64,000 nucleotides of DNA from Candidatus Kaistella beijingensis (lineage in GTDB: Bacteria; Bacteroidota; Bacteroidia; Flavobacteriales; Weeksellaceae): NCBI RefSeq assembly GCF_020084865.1, contig NZ_CP071953.1, positions 1,550,001 to 1,614,000 of the forward strand, written 5' to 3'. This document shows positions 1 to 8,265 of this stretch, piece by piece. The notes under the pieces were generated by a model, which saw only the letters and a program-made list of their open reading frames with translations, was not told the origin of the DNA and made no database searches. Within the stretch, counting starts at the first letter, position 1; each line of letters begins with the position of its first letter. The position numbers and the translations under genes are program-made.

Positions 1-26
1 TGAAACAATTCTTCATAATTATTTAA

Positions 27-40
27 TGTAATCGATTACA
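27..40. promoter_or_regulatory. LacI-family operator, left copy
   Basis: Perfect 14-bp palindrome TGTAATCGATTACA. The identical sequence lies on the kduI promoter at 13733-13746. Its form (central CG, even-length palindrome) is typical of LacI/GalR-family operators, and a LacI-family gene starts 156 bp away. It overlaps an outward-facing -7 box (39-46, minus strand), so it probably controls a gene beyond the left edge. It may also affect lacI itself. Binding is inferred. Confidence 0.8.
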
Positions 41-46
41 AATATA
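39..46 (-). promoter_or_regulatory. Outward promoter -7 box (gene left of window)
   Basis: On the minus strand this reads TATATTTG, matching the Bacteroidota -7 consensus TAnnTTTG, and it runs straight into the operator palindrome. The kduI promoter has nearly the same arrangement. No clear -33 TTG is seen at the ideal distance. The target gene is outside the window. Confidence 0.5.
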
Positions 47-113
47 AATAAAAAATTGTTACTTTGTACAAATAAAAAATCTTTTTTATTTTTTTTTCAA
101 CTGATTTTCAGCA

Positions 114-121
114 TATCTTTG
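114..121 (+). promoter_or_regulatory. Possible lacI -7 box
   Basis: TATCTTTG matches TAnnTTTG and lies 74 bp before the regulator's start codon. The expected -33 TTG is not obvious in the T-rich stretch upstream, so this is a moderate call. Confidence 0.4.
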
Positions 122-195
122 CGAATCGCTTATTTAGTCGAAGATTTGTAATGAAAATTTTTTGATATTTTTTTGGCAATTACAAAAACAAAACT

Positions 196-1212
196 ATGAA
201 CAACAAGGTCACCATCTACGACATTGCAGAAAAACTGAACATTACCGCTGCAACTGTTTCCAGAGCACTCAACGGAAATCCAAACATCAGCGAAAAAACT
301 CGCGAAACCGTTCTCGCTGCTGCAAAGGAGATGAATTACAAGCAGAACAAATTAGCATTGGCTTTAAAAAGTGGAAAAAGCAACCATATCGGTGTAATCG
401 TTCCCAGGATCAACACCAACTTTTTTGGTTCTGTAATTCGCGGCATCGAAGAAGAGCTTAATGCAAAAGGTTACAATATCATTATTTGCCAAAGCCACAA
501 CGACGAAGAAATGGAAGCGAAAAACATTGAAACCCTTATTGATTCTCACGTTGACGCTATTTTCATTTCATCTTCAAGTAAAAGTTCGGCGTCTTTGCAA
601 AAAGTTTTAGACGAGAAAATTCCGCTCATATTTTTTGACCGTAGAAAAATCATGAACAATGTAAGTTCAGTAACCATCGATGATTTTGCAGGTGGTTACA
701 TGGCGACAAAACATTTAATTGATTCAGGTTGCAGAAAAATTGCACATATTATTTCAGGTCCAATCGAATTAGAAATCTTCAAAGAGCGTCACAGAGGTTA
801 TCAACAGGCTCTCGAAGATCATAATATCGATTACAGAAAAGATTATGTTTTAAGAACAAACAGTAGCATTGAAGAAGGAAAAAGAGCTGTAGAAATATTA
901 TTTAGTTTGAATGAAAAACCGGACGCTATATTTTCAGCATCAGATTTTGTTGCATTAGGCGCAATTCAGGAATTACAGAAAAGAGGAATTAAAGTTCCCG
1001 ACGAAGTTTCTGTCATTGGTTTCGCAAACGAACCTTTCACCGATTTTCTTGAACTTTCGATCAGTACCATCGACCAGTTTCCTTTGGAAATGGGACGTAC
1101 CGTGGCGAGAGTTTACCTGAATCAAGAAACGGGTGATGAAGCTGGCGGAAATGTTCAGAAAAAAGTGGTGCTTCAACCGAAATTGATTGCAAGAAAATCC
1201 ACGAGAAATTAA
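196..1212 (+). CDS. LacI-family transcriptional regulator of the uronate/pectin locus
   Basis: This 338-aa protein is a LacI/GalR-type regulator. Residues about 5-50 form the DNA-binding helix-turn-helix and hinge helix (TIYDIAEKLNITAATVSRAL, then an NGNPNIS turn). The rest is a periplasmic-binding-protein-like sensor domain, with IGVIVPRINTNFF near residue 65 and a DAIFSASDFVALGA segment near 240. Length is normal for the family. It is transcribed toward the hexuronate operon, and its likely operator occurs both upstream of this gene and on the kduI promoter. The usual mode would be repression relieved by a uronate intermediate such as KDG or a hexuronate; the ligand cannot be read from the sequence. 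Family assignment is firm, regulon assignment is inferred from the shared palindrome. The start follows an A-rich leader without a Shine-Dalgarno sequence. Confidence 0.93.
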   Translation: MNNKVTIYDIAEKLNITAATVSRALNGNPNISEKTRETVLAAAKEMNYKQNKLALALKSGKSNHIGVIVPRINTNFFGSVIRGIEEELNAKGYNIIICQSHNDEEMEAKNIETLIDSHVDAIFISSSSKSSASLQKVLDEKIPLIFFDRRKIMNNVSSVTIDDFAGGYMATKHLIDSGCRKIAHIISGPIELEIFKERHRGYQQALEDHNIDYRKDYVLRTNSSIEEGKRAVEILFSLNEKPDAIFSASDFVALGAIQELQKRGIKVPDEVSVIGFANEPFTDFLELSISTIDQFPLEMGRTVARVYLNQETGDEAGGNVQKKVVLQPKLIARKSTRN

Positions 1213-1231
1213 AATTGTAAATATAATAAAG

Positions 1232-1264
1232 AATCCGTTCAACATAATGCTGAACGGATTTTTT
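1232..1264. terminator. Rho-independent terminator between lacI and higA
   Basis: A perfect 10-bp stem (1232-1241 with 1251-1260, loop of 9) is followed by a T run on the plus strand. It ends the lacI transcript and sits between convergent genes, so it may also stop the higBA transcript. Confidence 0.85.
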
Positions 1265-1281
1265 GGATTGTTTTAGAATGT

Positions 1282-1590
1282 TTAAACCACTACAAACTTT
1301 TCGAGTTGTATGTTTTCATCTTCAAACTCTTGTTCAGCCTTTCTTAAATCATAGGCAGTTTGTAAACTGACCCAAACGTTCGGAGTTCCACCAAAAACTT
1401 TCGAAATTCTAATCGCCATTTTAGGACTGATTGCACTTTTTCCATTAACAATATTTGAAAGATTTGGACGTGAAACACCTCGAAGTTGCGATGCTTTTTC
1501 CACAGTTAACTGATGATGCTTCAAAACTAATTCGGAAAGAATTTCTCCGGGATGCGTATTATGTTTTATTCCTAGTTCTATATTTTTCAT
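1282..1590 (-). CDS. higA: HigA-family antitoxin (XRE helix-turn-helix)
   Basis: This 102-aa protein matches the HigA/VapI antidote family. The N-terminus has the typical THPGEILSELVL segment, followed by an XRE helix-turn-helix at about residues 28-55 (TVEKASQLRGVSRPNLSNIV) and the NGKSAIS turn. HigA proteins bind and neutralise the mRNA-cleaving HigB toxin and repress their own promoter. The gene lies 25 bp downstream of the higB remnant, in the toxin-first order usual for higBA. The reading frame is intact although the toxin frame is not, as expected if the toxin decayed first. An orphan antitoxin could still act as a DNA-binding protein. Confidence 0.9.
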   Translation of the reverse strand: MKNIELGIKHNTHPGEILSELVLKHHQLTVEKASQLRGVSRPNLSNIVNGKSAISPKMAIRISKVFGGTPNVWVSLQTAYDLRKAEQEFEDENIQLEKFVVV

Positions 1591-1614
1591 TGCTTCTTAT
1601 CTTTTTTCAAAAAT

Positions 1615-1898
1615 TTAATGGGTATCAACTAAATCGATATCAAAGGCATTTTATCTTCAAACTTAAAAATAATTCGATAGTTTCCTTTAACATCCACAGA
1701 CCAAAATCCATTTAAGTCGCCTTTCAAAGGATGTATTCTCAAACTTTTAAACAGTTCAAAGTCTTGCGGAACTACTTCCACGCTGTCCAGTAAATCTGAG
1801 ATTAATCTAATCTTATTAACCATTTCATCCGGAATTTTTACTTGAATCTCCTTTTATCCAAAATAATTTCAACCCTTTATGATTGAATTTTCAATCAT
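1615..1898 (-). pseudogene. higB: HigB (RelE-superfamily) toxin, broken by three frameshifts
   Basis: Read on the minus strand from the ATG at 1896-1898, the family sequence continues only if the frame changes three times. MIE is followed in another frame by FNHKGLKLFWIKGDSSK, then in a third by IPDEMVNKIRLI through HPLKGDLNGFWSVDVKGNYR to FEDK, then in a fourth segment by AFDIDLVDTH and a TAA at 1615-1617. Each switch falls at a run of A: one base short, one base extra, one base short. The 284-nt span is one base under 95 codons, so the intact gene would encode 94 aa, the normal HigB size. Only the middle segment (1629-1823) is an open frame today. True decay and homopolymer sequencing errors cannot be separated from this sequence alone. 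Confidence 0.85.
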
Positions 1899-1975
1899 TT
1901 CAAATTCCGAAAGTATAAAGTTACTTTACAATTTTAATAAACAAATTTTAACCCTTTATTTTCTCGAATAAAAAA

Positions 1976-2007
1976 ATCCGCTCAACATATTGTTAAGCGG
2001 ATTTTTT
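1976..2007 (-). terminator. Terminator of the hexuronate operon
   Basis: Stem with arms ATCCGCT and AGCGGAT, extended by AACA/TGTT across one unpaired base, closing a short AT loop (1976-2002). T runs flank it on both strands. It lies 33 bp after the uxaA stop codon and is probably bidirectional. Confidence 0.8.
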
Positions 2008-2039
2008 ATAAAATTTTTATTCTGAAATAGTTCTAAAAT

Positions 2040-3650
2040 TTACAGCGAAACCGCTCCTCTTTTCCAAGGAATAAAAACATCCTGCTTCAAAATATCTGCT
2101 TTGGTCTTCACGTTTCCACTTGCCAAATCGATGATGTAATCTACGATTTCCTCTCCTACTTCCTGAATTGATTTTTCGCCTGTAATCACGGTTCCCGCGT
2201 TCACGTCGATGATGTCGTGCATTCTTTCTGCAACTCCCGTGTTTGAAGAAATTTTCACAACGGGTGCAATGGGGTTCCCCATCGGATTTCCTAAACCTGT
2301 GGTGAATAAAACAATCTGCGCACCTGCTCCAACCAATCCTGTGGTACATTCTGCATCATTTCCTGGTGTGTTCAGTAAAGTGAGACCTGGTTTTGAAACG
2401 TATTCACCGTAATCGAGTACATCAACAACCGGTGAAGTTCCGCCTTTTTTTGCTGCACCTGCAGATTTCATCGCGTCCGTAATCAAACCGTCTTTGATAT
2501 TTCCCGGACTTGGATTCATGTCGAAACCTGAACCTGCTGCAACTACGGCTTTCTCGAAATCCTGCATCAAACCGATGAATTTGTCTGCATCTTGTTCGTT
2601 TACGCAACGGTTCATCAATTCCTGTTCAACTCCGCAAAGTTCAGGGAATTCCGCTAAAATGGTTTTTCCGTCCAAAGCCGCAAAAATATCAGAAACCACT
2701 CCCAATGCAGGATTTGCAGAGATTCCTGAAAATCCGTCTGAACCGCCACATTCCAAACCAATCGTCAATTTGGAAATAGGTGCAGGTTTTCTTTCAATTT
2801 TATTGGCTCGTTTTATGGCTTCAAAAGAATCTTTGATGATTAACTGCATCATTTCATCTGTCGTTCCAATTTGTTGCTGCTCAAAAGTCAAGACTTCTTT
2901 ATCCAAATTTGGATTCATGTTCTTCAGAGCATCTTTGAAAATTTGAACCTGAAGATTTTGACAACCCAAACTCAAAACCGTTGCTCCTGCCACATTAGGA
3001 TTGTTTACATAACCTGCGAAAAGTTTCGCCAACAAATCAGAATCCTGACGAATTCCGCCGCAACCGCCTTCGTGACGAAGGAATTTCAGTTCAATATTGT
3101 CGAAGAAGTTATCTTCTCTTGTTTCAGGTTTTGGTTCTTGTTCAGTTCCACCAAGAAGTGAGCGTAAATAGGCTTTGTGTGGATCTTCTTTTTTCGGCAT
3201 CAATTCTTTGAAAACAGCCTCCAATTTCTCCACATTTTTATTTTCGCAGAAAACCAACGGGAAAAATAACCATATATTTTTCACGCCAACTTGTCCGTCA
3301 TTTCGGTGATAGCCCATGAAAGTTCTGTCTTTCCATCGGTCAACATTGGGAACAGTCCAACCAAGTTCTCCTGTTTTTTTTGTTGCTTTTTCGCTTTGAT
3401 GCTTTACGTTTTCGGTCGTCAAAACTTCTCCTTTTTTTATAGGCTGCACTGCTTTTCCAACCAAAACTCCGTACATTGTTATTGGATCGCCCACTTCGAA
3501 ATCGTTTTCCGCCATTTTGTGTTTGGCCTGAACATCGGTTAACGCGACATAATCTGTTCCTTCAAATCTTTGAATTTCCCCTTTTTTCACGTCTGCCAAA
3601 GCAACCAAAACATTGTCGTGGGGATTTACTTTTATGAGTTTATTTTCCAT
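2040..3650 (-). CDS. uxaA: Altronate dehydratase
   Basis: UxaA dehydrates D-altronate to 2-keto-3-deoxygluconate (KDG) in galacturonate breakdown. The 536-aa product has the two-part UxaA layout. A small SAF-type domain covers about residues 1-90 (starts MENKLIKVNPHDNVLVALAD). A large catalytic domain follows, with GYHRNDGQVGVKN near 115, HEGGCGGIRQDSD near 195 and LECGGSDGFSGISANPALG near 300. The conserved Cys and His residues that hold the metal in this family are present in these blocks. It is the last gene of the uronate operon, 12 bp after uxaB, and is followed by a terminator. Length is slightly above the E. coli enzyme (495 aa). Confidence 0.95.
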   Translation of the reverse strand: MENKLIKVNPHDNVLVALADVKKGEIQRFEGTDYVALTDVQAKHKMAENDFEVGDPITMYGVLVGKAVQPIKKGEVLTTENVKHQSEKATKKTGELGWTVPNVDRWKDRTFMGYHRNDGQVGVKNIWLFFPLVFCENKNVEKLEAVFKELMPKKEDPHKAYLRSLLGGTEQEPKPETREDNFFDNIELKFLRHEGGCGGIRQDSDLLAKLFAGYVNNPNVAGATVLSLGCQNLQVQIFKDALKNMNPNLDKEVLTFEQQQIGTTDEMMQLIIKDSFEAIKRANKIERKPAPISKLTIGLECGGSDGFSGISANPALGVVSDIFAALDGKTILAEFPELCGVEQELMNRCVNEQDADKFIGLMQDFEKAVVAAGSGFDMNPSPGNIKDGLITDAMKSAGAAKKGGTSPVVDVLDYGEYVSKPGLTLLNTPGNDAECTTGLVGAGAQIVLFTTGLGNPMGNPIAPVVKISSNTGVAERMHDIIDVNAGTVITGEKSIQEVGEEIVDYIIDLASGNVKTKADILKQDVFIPWKRGAVSL

Positions 3651-3662
3651 TATTTCAAATTT

Positions 3663-5132
3663 TTAAGAAAAATGTTTGATGTAATCCTGATATCCTTTTT
3701 CGATACCTTTTTCATCAATATTTTTAATGGCAAAAGTGATTGCCTCATTCAAACCATTTACGCTGTTAAGGTTTTCACCCCAAAATTCTTCATTGCCCAA
3801 AACTTCTTCAACGGTTTGTTCCAAAGAAGGGTTCGACCACGCTTTGTTCATCTTTTGTACAACATCTGCGGAATCTTTTACAGGAAGGGATTTCCCGTTC
3901 CATTCTTTTCCATAAAAACGAATCAAACACGCAAATCCGAAAACCAAATGATAAGGAAGTTTTCCGTTTTGTTCGAAATATTCCAAAATTGTTGGCAAAA
4001 CCCGGACTTTAAATTTAGAAACTGAATTCAAGGCGATATCTGAAAGTTGGTGACGGATAAACGGATTTCTGAAACGGTCAAGAACTTCTTCAGTGAAGTC
4101 CTTTAACTCTTTTTTATCCATATCCAAAGTTGGAACAATTTCATTGAATGCAATCTCTGAAACATAATTCATTGTGAAAGGATTTTCTACTGTTTCCTGA
4201 ACCAATTCATTTCCATACATCAATGAAAATGGAACCATCGCCGTGTGAACTCCGTTTAAAATTCTCACTTTTCTGTTTCGGTAAGGCTGCATATCCTTCA
4301 CGATTTTCACATCGAGATTGATTTTGTCGAAAGGTAATTTCGCTTTCAGCTGGTCGTCACCTTCAATCACCCAAAGGAAAAAAGGTTCTGCTGCAACCAT
4401 AAATTTATCCTGATAATCGATTCTGTTCCCAAATTCTTCTGCTTCTTCTCTCGGATAACCCGGAACAATTCTGTCCACCAAAGTATTGTGAAAAGCGCAG
4501 GCTTCGTTAATCCAATCAGCGAAATCTTTTTCCAAATTCCACAACTCACAATATTGCAACAAAATCGATTTTAATGTATCTGCATTGTAATTGATAAGCT
4601 CGCACGGAATAATTGTCAAACCTTTGCTTCGGTCACCGTTGAAATGTTTGTATCTTTCATACAAAACTGCGGCAACTTTTGCGGGATAAGATTTCGGACA
4701 TTCCTCTGAGAGCACATCGGTTTCCACTAATTCAATTCCTGCTTCTGTCGTATTGGAAATGATGAATTCCAAAGAATCCAACTTCGCCACATCGAGAAGT
4801 GTTTGGAAATTTTTATAAGGATTGATGGTTTTAACAATATTGTCCACCAGATGAATTTCCTGAATTTTATTTCCGTTTTTTACGCCATTTAGGAAAACGG
4901 TGTACATTGCATCCTGTTCGTCGAGCATTTCCACCATTCCTCCCGGAAGTGGCTGAACTACTGCAACTCCTGCGTTGAAATCCATTTCTTTATTCAGTTT
5001 GTGAAAAGCAAAATCTACGAATGCACGAAGGAAATTTCCTTCCCCGAACTGAAGAACTTTGATGGGGTATGTTTTACCGCCGCCAAAATTTTCGCGGTTC
5101 AGTTTAAGCTTATTATTGATTTGAGTGTCCAT
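3663..5132 (-). CDS. uxaB: Tagaturonate reductase (altronate oxidoreductase)
   Basis: This 489-aa protein belongs to the mannitol dehydrogenase/UxaB family. It reduces D-tagaturonate to D-altronate with NADH, between UxaC and UxaA. The N-terminal nucleotide-binding region shows VLQFGEGNFLRAFVDFAFHK (about residues 25-45). The C-terminal half has the family block RNRKVRILNGVHTAMVPFSL near residue 285. Length matches E. coli UxaB (483 aa). The closely related UxuB (fructuronate reductase) is the main alternative, but the partner gene here is uxaA, not uxuA, which favours UxaB. It is 8 bp downstream of exuT and 12 bp upstream of uxaA, so it is surely cotranscribed. Confidence 0.93.
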   Translation of the reverse strand: MDTQINNKLKLNRENFGGGKTYPIKVLQFGEGNFLRAFVDFAFHKLNKEMDFNAGVAVVQPLPGGMVEMLDEQDAMYTVFLNGVKNGNKIQEIHLVDNIVKTINPYKNFQTLLDVAKLDSLEFIISNTTEAGIELVETDVLSEECPKSYPAKVAAVLYERYKHFNGDRSKGLTIIPCELINYNADTLKSILLQYCELWNLEKDFADWINEACAFHNTLVDRIVPGYPREEAEEFGNRIDYQDKFMVAAEPFFLWVIEGDDQLKAKLPFDKINLDVKIVKDMQPYRNRKVRILNGVHTAMVPFSLMYGNELVQETVENPFTMNYVSEIAFNEIVPTLDMDKKELKDFTEEVLDRFRNPFIRHQLSDIALNSVSKFKVRVLPTILEYFEQNGKLPYHLVFGFACLIRFYGKEWNGKSLPVKDSADVVQKMNKAWSNPSLEQTVEEVLGNEEFWGENLNSVNGLNEAITFAIKNIDEKGIEKGYQDYIKHFS

Positions 5133-5140
5133 TTTAATTT

Positions 5141-6676
5141 TTATTCTTGAATTATTTTATATTTCGGAACTAAAGTTTTCATCACGAACCACGCAATTAA
5201 GTAAGCCACCGCACAAATTGAGAAGATAATCATATAACCCGTGTTGATTCCGTCTGAAATTACCGCACCCGATTCTTTCAGTTTTGTGAAGAAACCATCA
5301 GGAATTCTTTCGGTGTTGAATTGTGGATATTTCTGTAGGAAAGGAACTCCATCAACAGTGGTCCAATTTTTATGGGCGAAATCGAACAGTTTTCCTGAAC
5401 CTTTATTAATTAAAAAAGAACCAATTCCTCCCGCCATTCCACCGATTCCTGTGATGGTTGCGATGGCTTTTTTCGGGAACATATCTCCCACGGTTGAGAA
5501 AATATTGGCAGACCACGCTTGATGCGCCGCTCCTGCAATACCGATGATGATTACGGGAATCCAATAACTGATGTTTCCTCCTGGCTGTGCAAGTAATGCA
5601 AGCAATGGGAAAAATGCGAAAATCAACATTGCGCGCATTCTTCCTGAGTAAGGATTCATCCCAAATTTCTCCACAAAAACCCTTGGTAGCCAACCTCCGA
5701 TAATCGACAATAAAGTGATGACATACAACACGAAAAGCGGTAAAGCAGCTTGCGTACTGTCCATTCCGTAAACCGAACTTAAATAAGCCGGAGTCCAAAA
5801 AAGGTAGAACCACCAAACGCCATCGGTCATAAATTTTCCGAATGCAAATGCCCAAGTTTGTCTGTATTTGAAACTTTCTGCCAATGTGAATTTCTTGCCT
5901 GTATCTTCTCCTTCCACATTAATTGCTGGTGTATCTTCGATATCTTGATTGATATAGGCAAGTTCCGTTGTATTAACTTTTGGATGAAGGTGTGGTTTTT
6001 TATAGTAAAAAATCCAAAATCCCATCCAAACAAAACCAAGCGCACCAATAATGATGAACGCCATTTCCCAACCATACGCTTTTGCGATAAACGGAATGGA
6101 AATCGGTGCAGCTAATGCTCCAACTGTTGCACCTGCATTGAAAATACTTGTTGCAAATGCTCTGTCTTTTTTTGGGAAATATTCCGCTGTAGCCTTGATT
6201 GCTGCAGGAAAATTTCCCGCTTCACCGATGGCAAGAATCAATCTCGCAAAAATGAAAAGCGTAACACTCGTACTGATAACAAGACCTACGTTATTTACCG
6301 TTGCAATGTGTTCTTTTGCTCCCTCAAAACCTACGAACCAATTTCCTGTAAGAATTCCCGAAGTTGCAATTCCACAAAAAGCGTGGATTACCGCACCAAG
6401 CGACCAAATGAAAATCGCCCAAAGAAAACCTTTTTTGGTATCCATCCAATCAATGAATTTTCCTGCGAAAAGCATACTCACCGCATAGAAAATCGAGAAC
6501 AATGCCGTAATATTTCCATAATCATTATTGTCCCAATGGAATTCTGGCTGCATATAATCTTTCCAAGTTAAAGAAAGTACTTGCCTGTCCAAATAATTAA
6601 TGGTCGTAGCAAAAAACAGCATCACACAGATGGACCACCTGAAGTTTGTTGCTTTTGTATTGGTTCCCTGATTCAT
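5141..6676 (-). CDS. exuT: Hexuronate MFS transporter (ExuT-like, ACS family)
   Basis: A 511-aa inner-membrane carrier of the major facilitator superfamily, anion:cation symporter branch, with about 12 membrane segments. The first segment carries TTINYLDRQVLSLTWKDYMQ, a hallmark of ExuT/GudP-type carriers. The RLILAIGEAGNFPAAIKAT segment near residue 150 and the FPKKDRAFATSIFNAG loop also fit. It most likely imports galacturonate and glucuronate with protons. The protein is longer than E. coli ExuT (472 aa), with extra residues in the first periplasmic loop and near the C-terminus. A 182-bp gap with an inverted repeat separates it from kdgA upstream. Substrate is inferred from context. Confidence 0.9.
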   Translation of the reverse strand: MNQGTNTKATNFRWSICVMLFFATTINYLDRQVLSLTWKDYMQPEFHWDNNDYGNITALFSIFYAVSMLFAGKFIDWMDTKKGFLWAIFIWSLGAVIHAFCGIATSGILTGNWFVGFEGAKEHIATVNNVGLVISTSVTLFIFARLILAIGEAGNFPAAIKATAEYFPKKDRAFATSIFNAGATVGALAAPISIPFIAKAYGWEMAFIIIGALGFVWMGFWIFYYKKPHLHPKVNTTELAYINQDIEDTPAINVEGEDTGKKFTLAESFKYRQTWAFAFGKFMTDGVWWFYLFWTPAYLSSVYGMDSTQAALPLFVLYVITLLSIIGGWLPRVFVEKFGMNPYSGRMRAMLIFAFFPLLALLAQPGGNISYWIPVIIIGIAGAAHQAWSANIFSTVGDMFPKKAIATITGIGGMAGGIGSFLINKGSGKLFDFAHKNWTTVDGVPFLQKYPQFNTERIPDGFFTKLKESGAVISDGINTGYMIIFSICAVAYLIAWFVMKTLVPKYKIIQE

Positions 6677-6748
6677 AGATTCTGGTTTTGGTTGGTTAAA
6701 TTCTTGAAAGTTTTAATTTACTTTTTGGAGTTTTTAATCTATCATGAC

Positions 6749-6826
6749 GCTTCGAGAGCCTCAACATGACATCTCTAATACTAACTGTTTACATTTAGCT
6801 CTTTCTGAGGCTGAGGTTCTCGAAGC
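6749..6826. repeat. Inverted repeat in the kdgA-exuT gap
   Basis: Arms of 15 bp, GCTTCGAGAGCCTCA at 6749-6763 and its inverse with one mismatch at 6812-6826, are separated by 48 bp. There is no T run, so it does not look like a simple terminator. It resembles a dispersed palindromic intergenic element. It could attenuate exuT-uxaBA expression or mark an mRNA processing site; neither is shown. Confidence 0.6.
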
Positions 6827-6858
6827 CTTTAAAACACGAATAAATTCCTAAACTATTT

Positions 6859-7524
6859 TTACGATTTTTTTACTGAATGTACCGTTTCCAAAACCTTTTT
6901 CGTTTCAGATTCGATTACAGCATAATTTTGTTCGCTCATCAGTTTTTTGCTGATGAGTTTGCTTCCCATTCCTACTGCGGAAACGCCTGCTTTAAACCAA
7001 CCTTCGATGTTTTCGCGAGTCGTGTCAACTCCTCCTGTCGGCATAAAAAGTAGATTTGGGAAAATGTCTTTGATTCCACTTAAGAAATCAGGACCGAGCA
7101 TATTTCCTGGAAATAATTTGATGAAATTTACTCCTGCATTTTCAGCAGCAATAATTTCAGTCGGAGTCATACAACCCGGACTGTAAAATTTATCCTGTTT
7201 GATAAGAAAATCCGCAACTTCGGGAACGAATCCCGGAGAGATGAAGAAATCTGCACCTGCATCAACGAAATCTTTTGCTGCAGCCATATTTTTGATGGTT
7301 CCGATTCCTAAAAGTAAGTCGGACATTTCCACATTACGAACTTCAACCATTTTTTTGAAGTTTCTTAAAGCCGCTTCACCACGGTTGGTGTATTCTACCG
7401 CACGAATTCCCGCTTTGTAAATAGAACGAAGAATTTCAATGGTTACATTTTCATCGGCGTTGAAGTATAATGGAAGAATTCCCTGCTTTACAATTGCGTC
7501 GGAAACTTTTTGAATATTGCTCAT
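6859..7524 (-). CDS. kdgA: KDPG/KHG aldolase (2-keto-3-deoxy-6-phosphogluconate aldolase)
   Basis: KdgA splits KDPG into pyruvate and glyceraldehyde 3-phosphate, the last step of the pathway in this operon. The TIM-barrel enzyme is recognised by GIRAVEYTNRG (about residue 38, catalytic Glu), SPGFVPEVADF, and NFIKLFPGNMLGP (about 140), whose Lys forms the Schiff base. I place the start at the second Met (MSNIQKVSDAIVKQ), giving 221 aa. The longer frame to 7569 would add 15 residues encoded by repeat-like sequence. A striking period-7 array lies directly upstream (7543-7631). Confidence 0.92.
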   Translation of the reverse strand: MSNIQKVSDAIVKQGILPLYFNADENVTIEILRSIYKAGIRAVEYTNRGEAALRNFKKMVEVRNVEMSDLLLGIGTIKNMAAAKDFVDAGADFFISPGFVPEVADFLIKQDKFYSPGCMTPTEIIAAENAGVNFIKLFPGNMLGPDFLSGIKDIFPNLLFMPTGGVDTTRENIEGWFKAGVSAVGMGSKLISKKLMSEQNYAVIESETKKVLETVHSVKKS

Positions 7525-7542
7525 ATTTTTTAGATTTTTTTT

Positions 7543-7631
7543 AGAGAAAAGGACAAAGAATAAAGACATCCAAAGATTCGTTAAAAAATGTTTCTTTTGT
7601 CTTTTATCTTTATTCTTTCTTCTTTTTTCTT
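7543..7631. repeat. Inverted pair of period-7 arrays upstream of kdgA
   Basis: From 7590 to 7631 the plus strand is six consecutive 7-mers, each of form NNNTCTT with the first three bases changing from copy to copy (GTT, TTG, TTA, TAT, TCT, TTT). From 7543 to 7570 four 7-mers of the opposite sense follow (AGAGAAA, AGGACAA, AGAATAA, AGACATC). Read on the transcribed strand, the constant part is AAGA. The arms could fold into a loose hairpin. It occupies the gap between yhcH and kdgA. Confidence 0.75.
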
Positions 7632-7636
7632 GTGTG

Positions 7637-8086
7637 CTATATTTTAACTTTAAAAACTAATTTTTTAATTTCGCCATCACCAATCATCGGTGCGTGAACA
7701 TCTTCGGGAAAAAAGATCGCAAACTGACCGTCTTTCAGCTTGAAATAGGTGTCGGGTTCGTCACTGAAAAACTGAACATCTTTTTCCTCGTTAAAATTTC
7801 CGTTGAAATTTTTGCAGTCTTTACGGGATTTCCACTCAATTCGTTCGTTTCCTTTTACACAGATCTGAATGTCGATATTTCTATTGTGACACTCGAATTT
7901 CTGCAGACTTTCTTCTCTTGTTTTCCCGAATTTATTGCTCACAATCATTTTGAGTCCGTCTTCCAATTCGAAACTTCCGTCCTGAAAATTTTCAAGATTT
8001 TTTCCTTCCAAAAACTTGAATGCATTTTTGAAAAGAGGATGCAAACAATAGTATTGATAGGCGTTTTCTAAAGAATCAATAATCAT
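7637..8086 (-). CDS. YhcH/YjgK/YiaL-family protein (DUF386)
   Basis: A 149-aa cupin-like protein of the YhcH family, whose members are linked to sialic acid, galacturonate or alginate use; the biochemical role is mostly unknown. Family marks are HNRNIDIQICVKGNERIEW in the middle and QFAIFFPEDVHAPMI near the C-terminus; the conserved His and Glu residues in these blocks bind a metal in solved members. Position between the KDG kinases and kdgA suggests a helper step such as epimerisation or anomer conversion of a uronate intermediate. Full-length. Confidence 0.85.
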   Translation of the reverse strand: MIIDSLENAYQYYCLHPLFKNAFKFLEGKNLENFQDGSFELEDGLKMIVSNKFGKTREESLQKFECHNRNIDIQICVKGNERIEWKSRKDCKNFNGNFNEEKDVQFFSDEPDTYFKLKDGQFAIFFPEDVHAPMIGDGEIKKLVFKVKI

Positions 8087-8265
8087 TTTTGTTGTTTTTA
8101 ACGCACAGTGCGCAAAGATTTTTTTTAAAATTTTTTGCTTTTAAGTTCACAAAGATTCATCAAAGATGAATTGCAAAGACCGCAAAATTCTCTCTCGCTG
8201 ATTTCGCAGATGACGCAGATTATTATTTTTCAATCCGCGAAAATCTTCGCAATATGTGTGAAACT
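8087..8265. repeat. Repeat-rich gap between kdgK and yhcH
   Basis: No gene. The 179 bp hold several copies of a CGCAAAGAT-like word (variants CACAAAGAT, ATCAAAGAT, TGCAAAGAC). They also hold a period-9 stretch at 8200-8226 (GATTTCGCA, GATGACGCA, GATTATTAT), then inverse-sense copies around 8234-8250. The gap is large for an operon joint, so an internal start or processing site is possible, though I see no convincing TAnnTTTG box. Confidence 0.55.

Noticed and set aside
822..835. A third partial copy of the LacI palindrome (11 of 14 bases)
   Set aside because: It falls inside the lacI coding region, is not a full palindrome, and is explained by the codons for Asn-Ile-Asp-Tyr.
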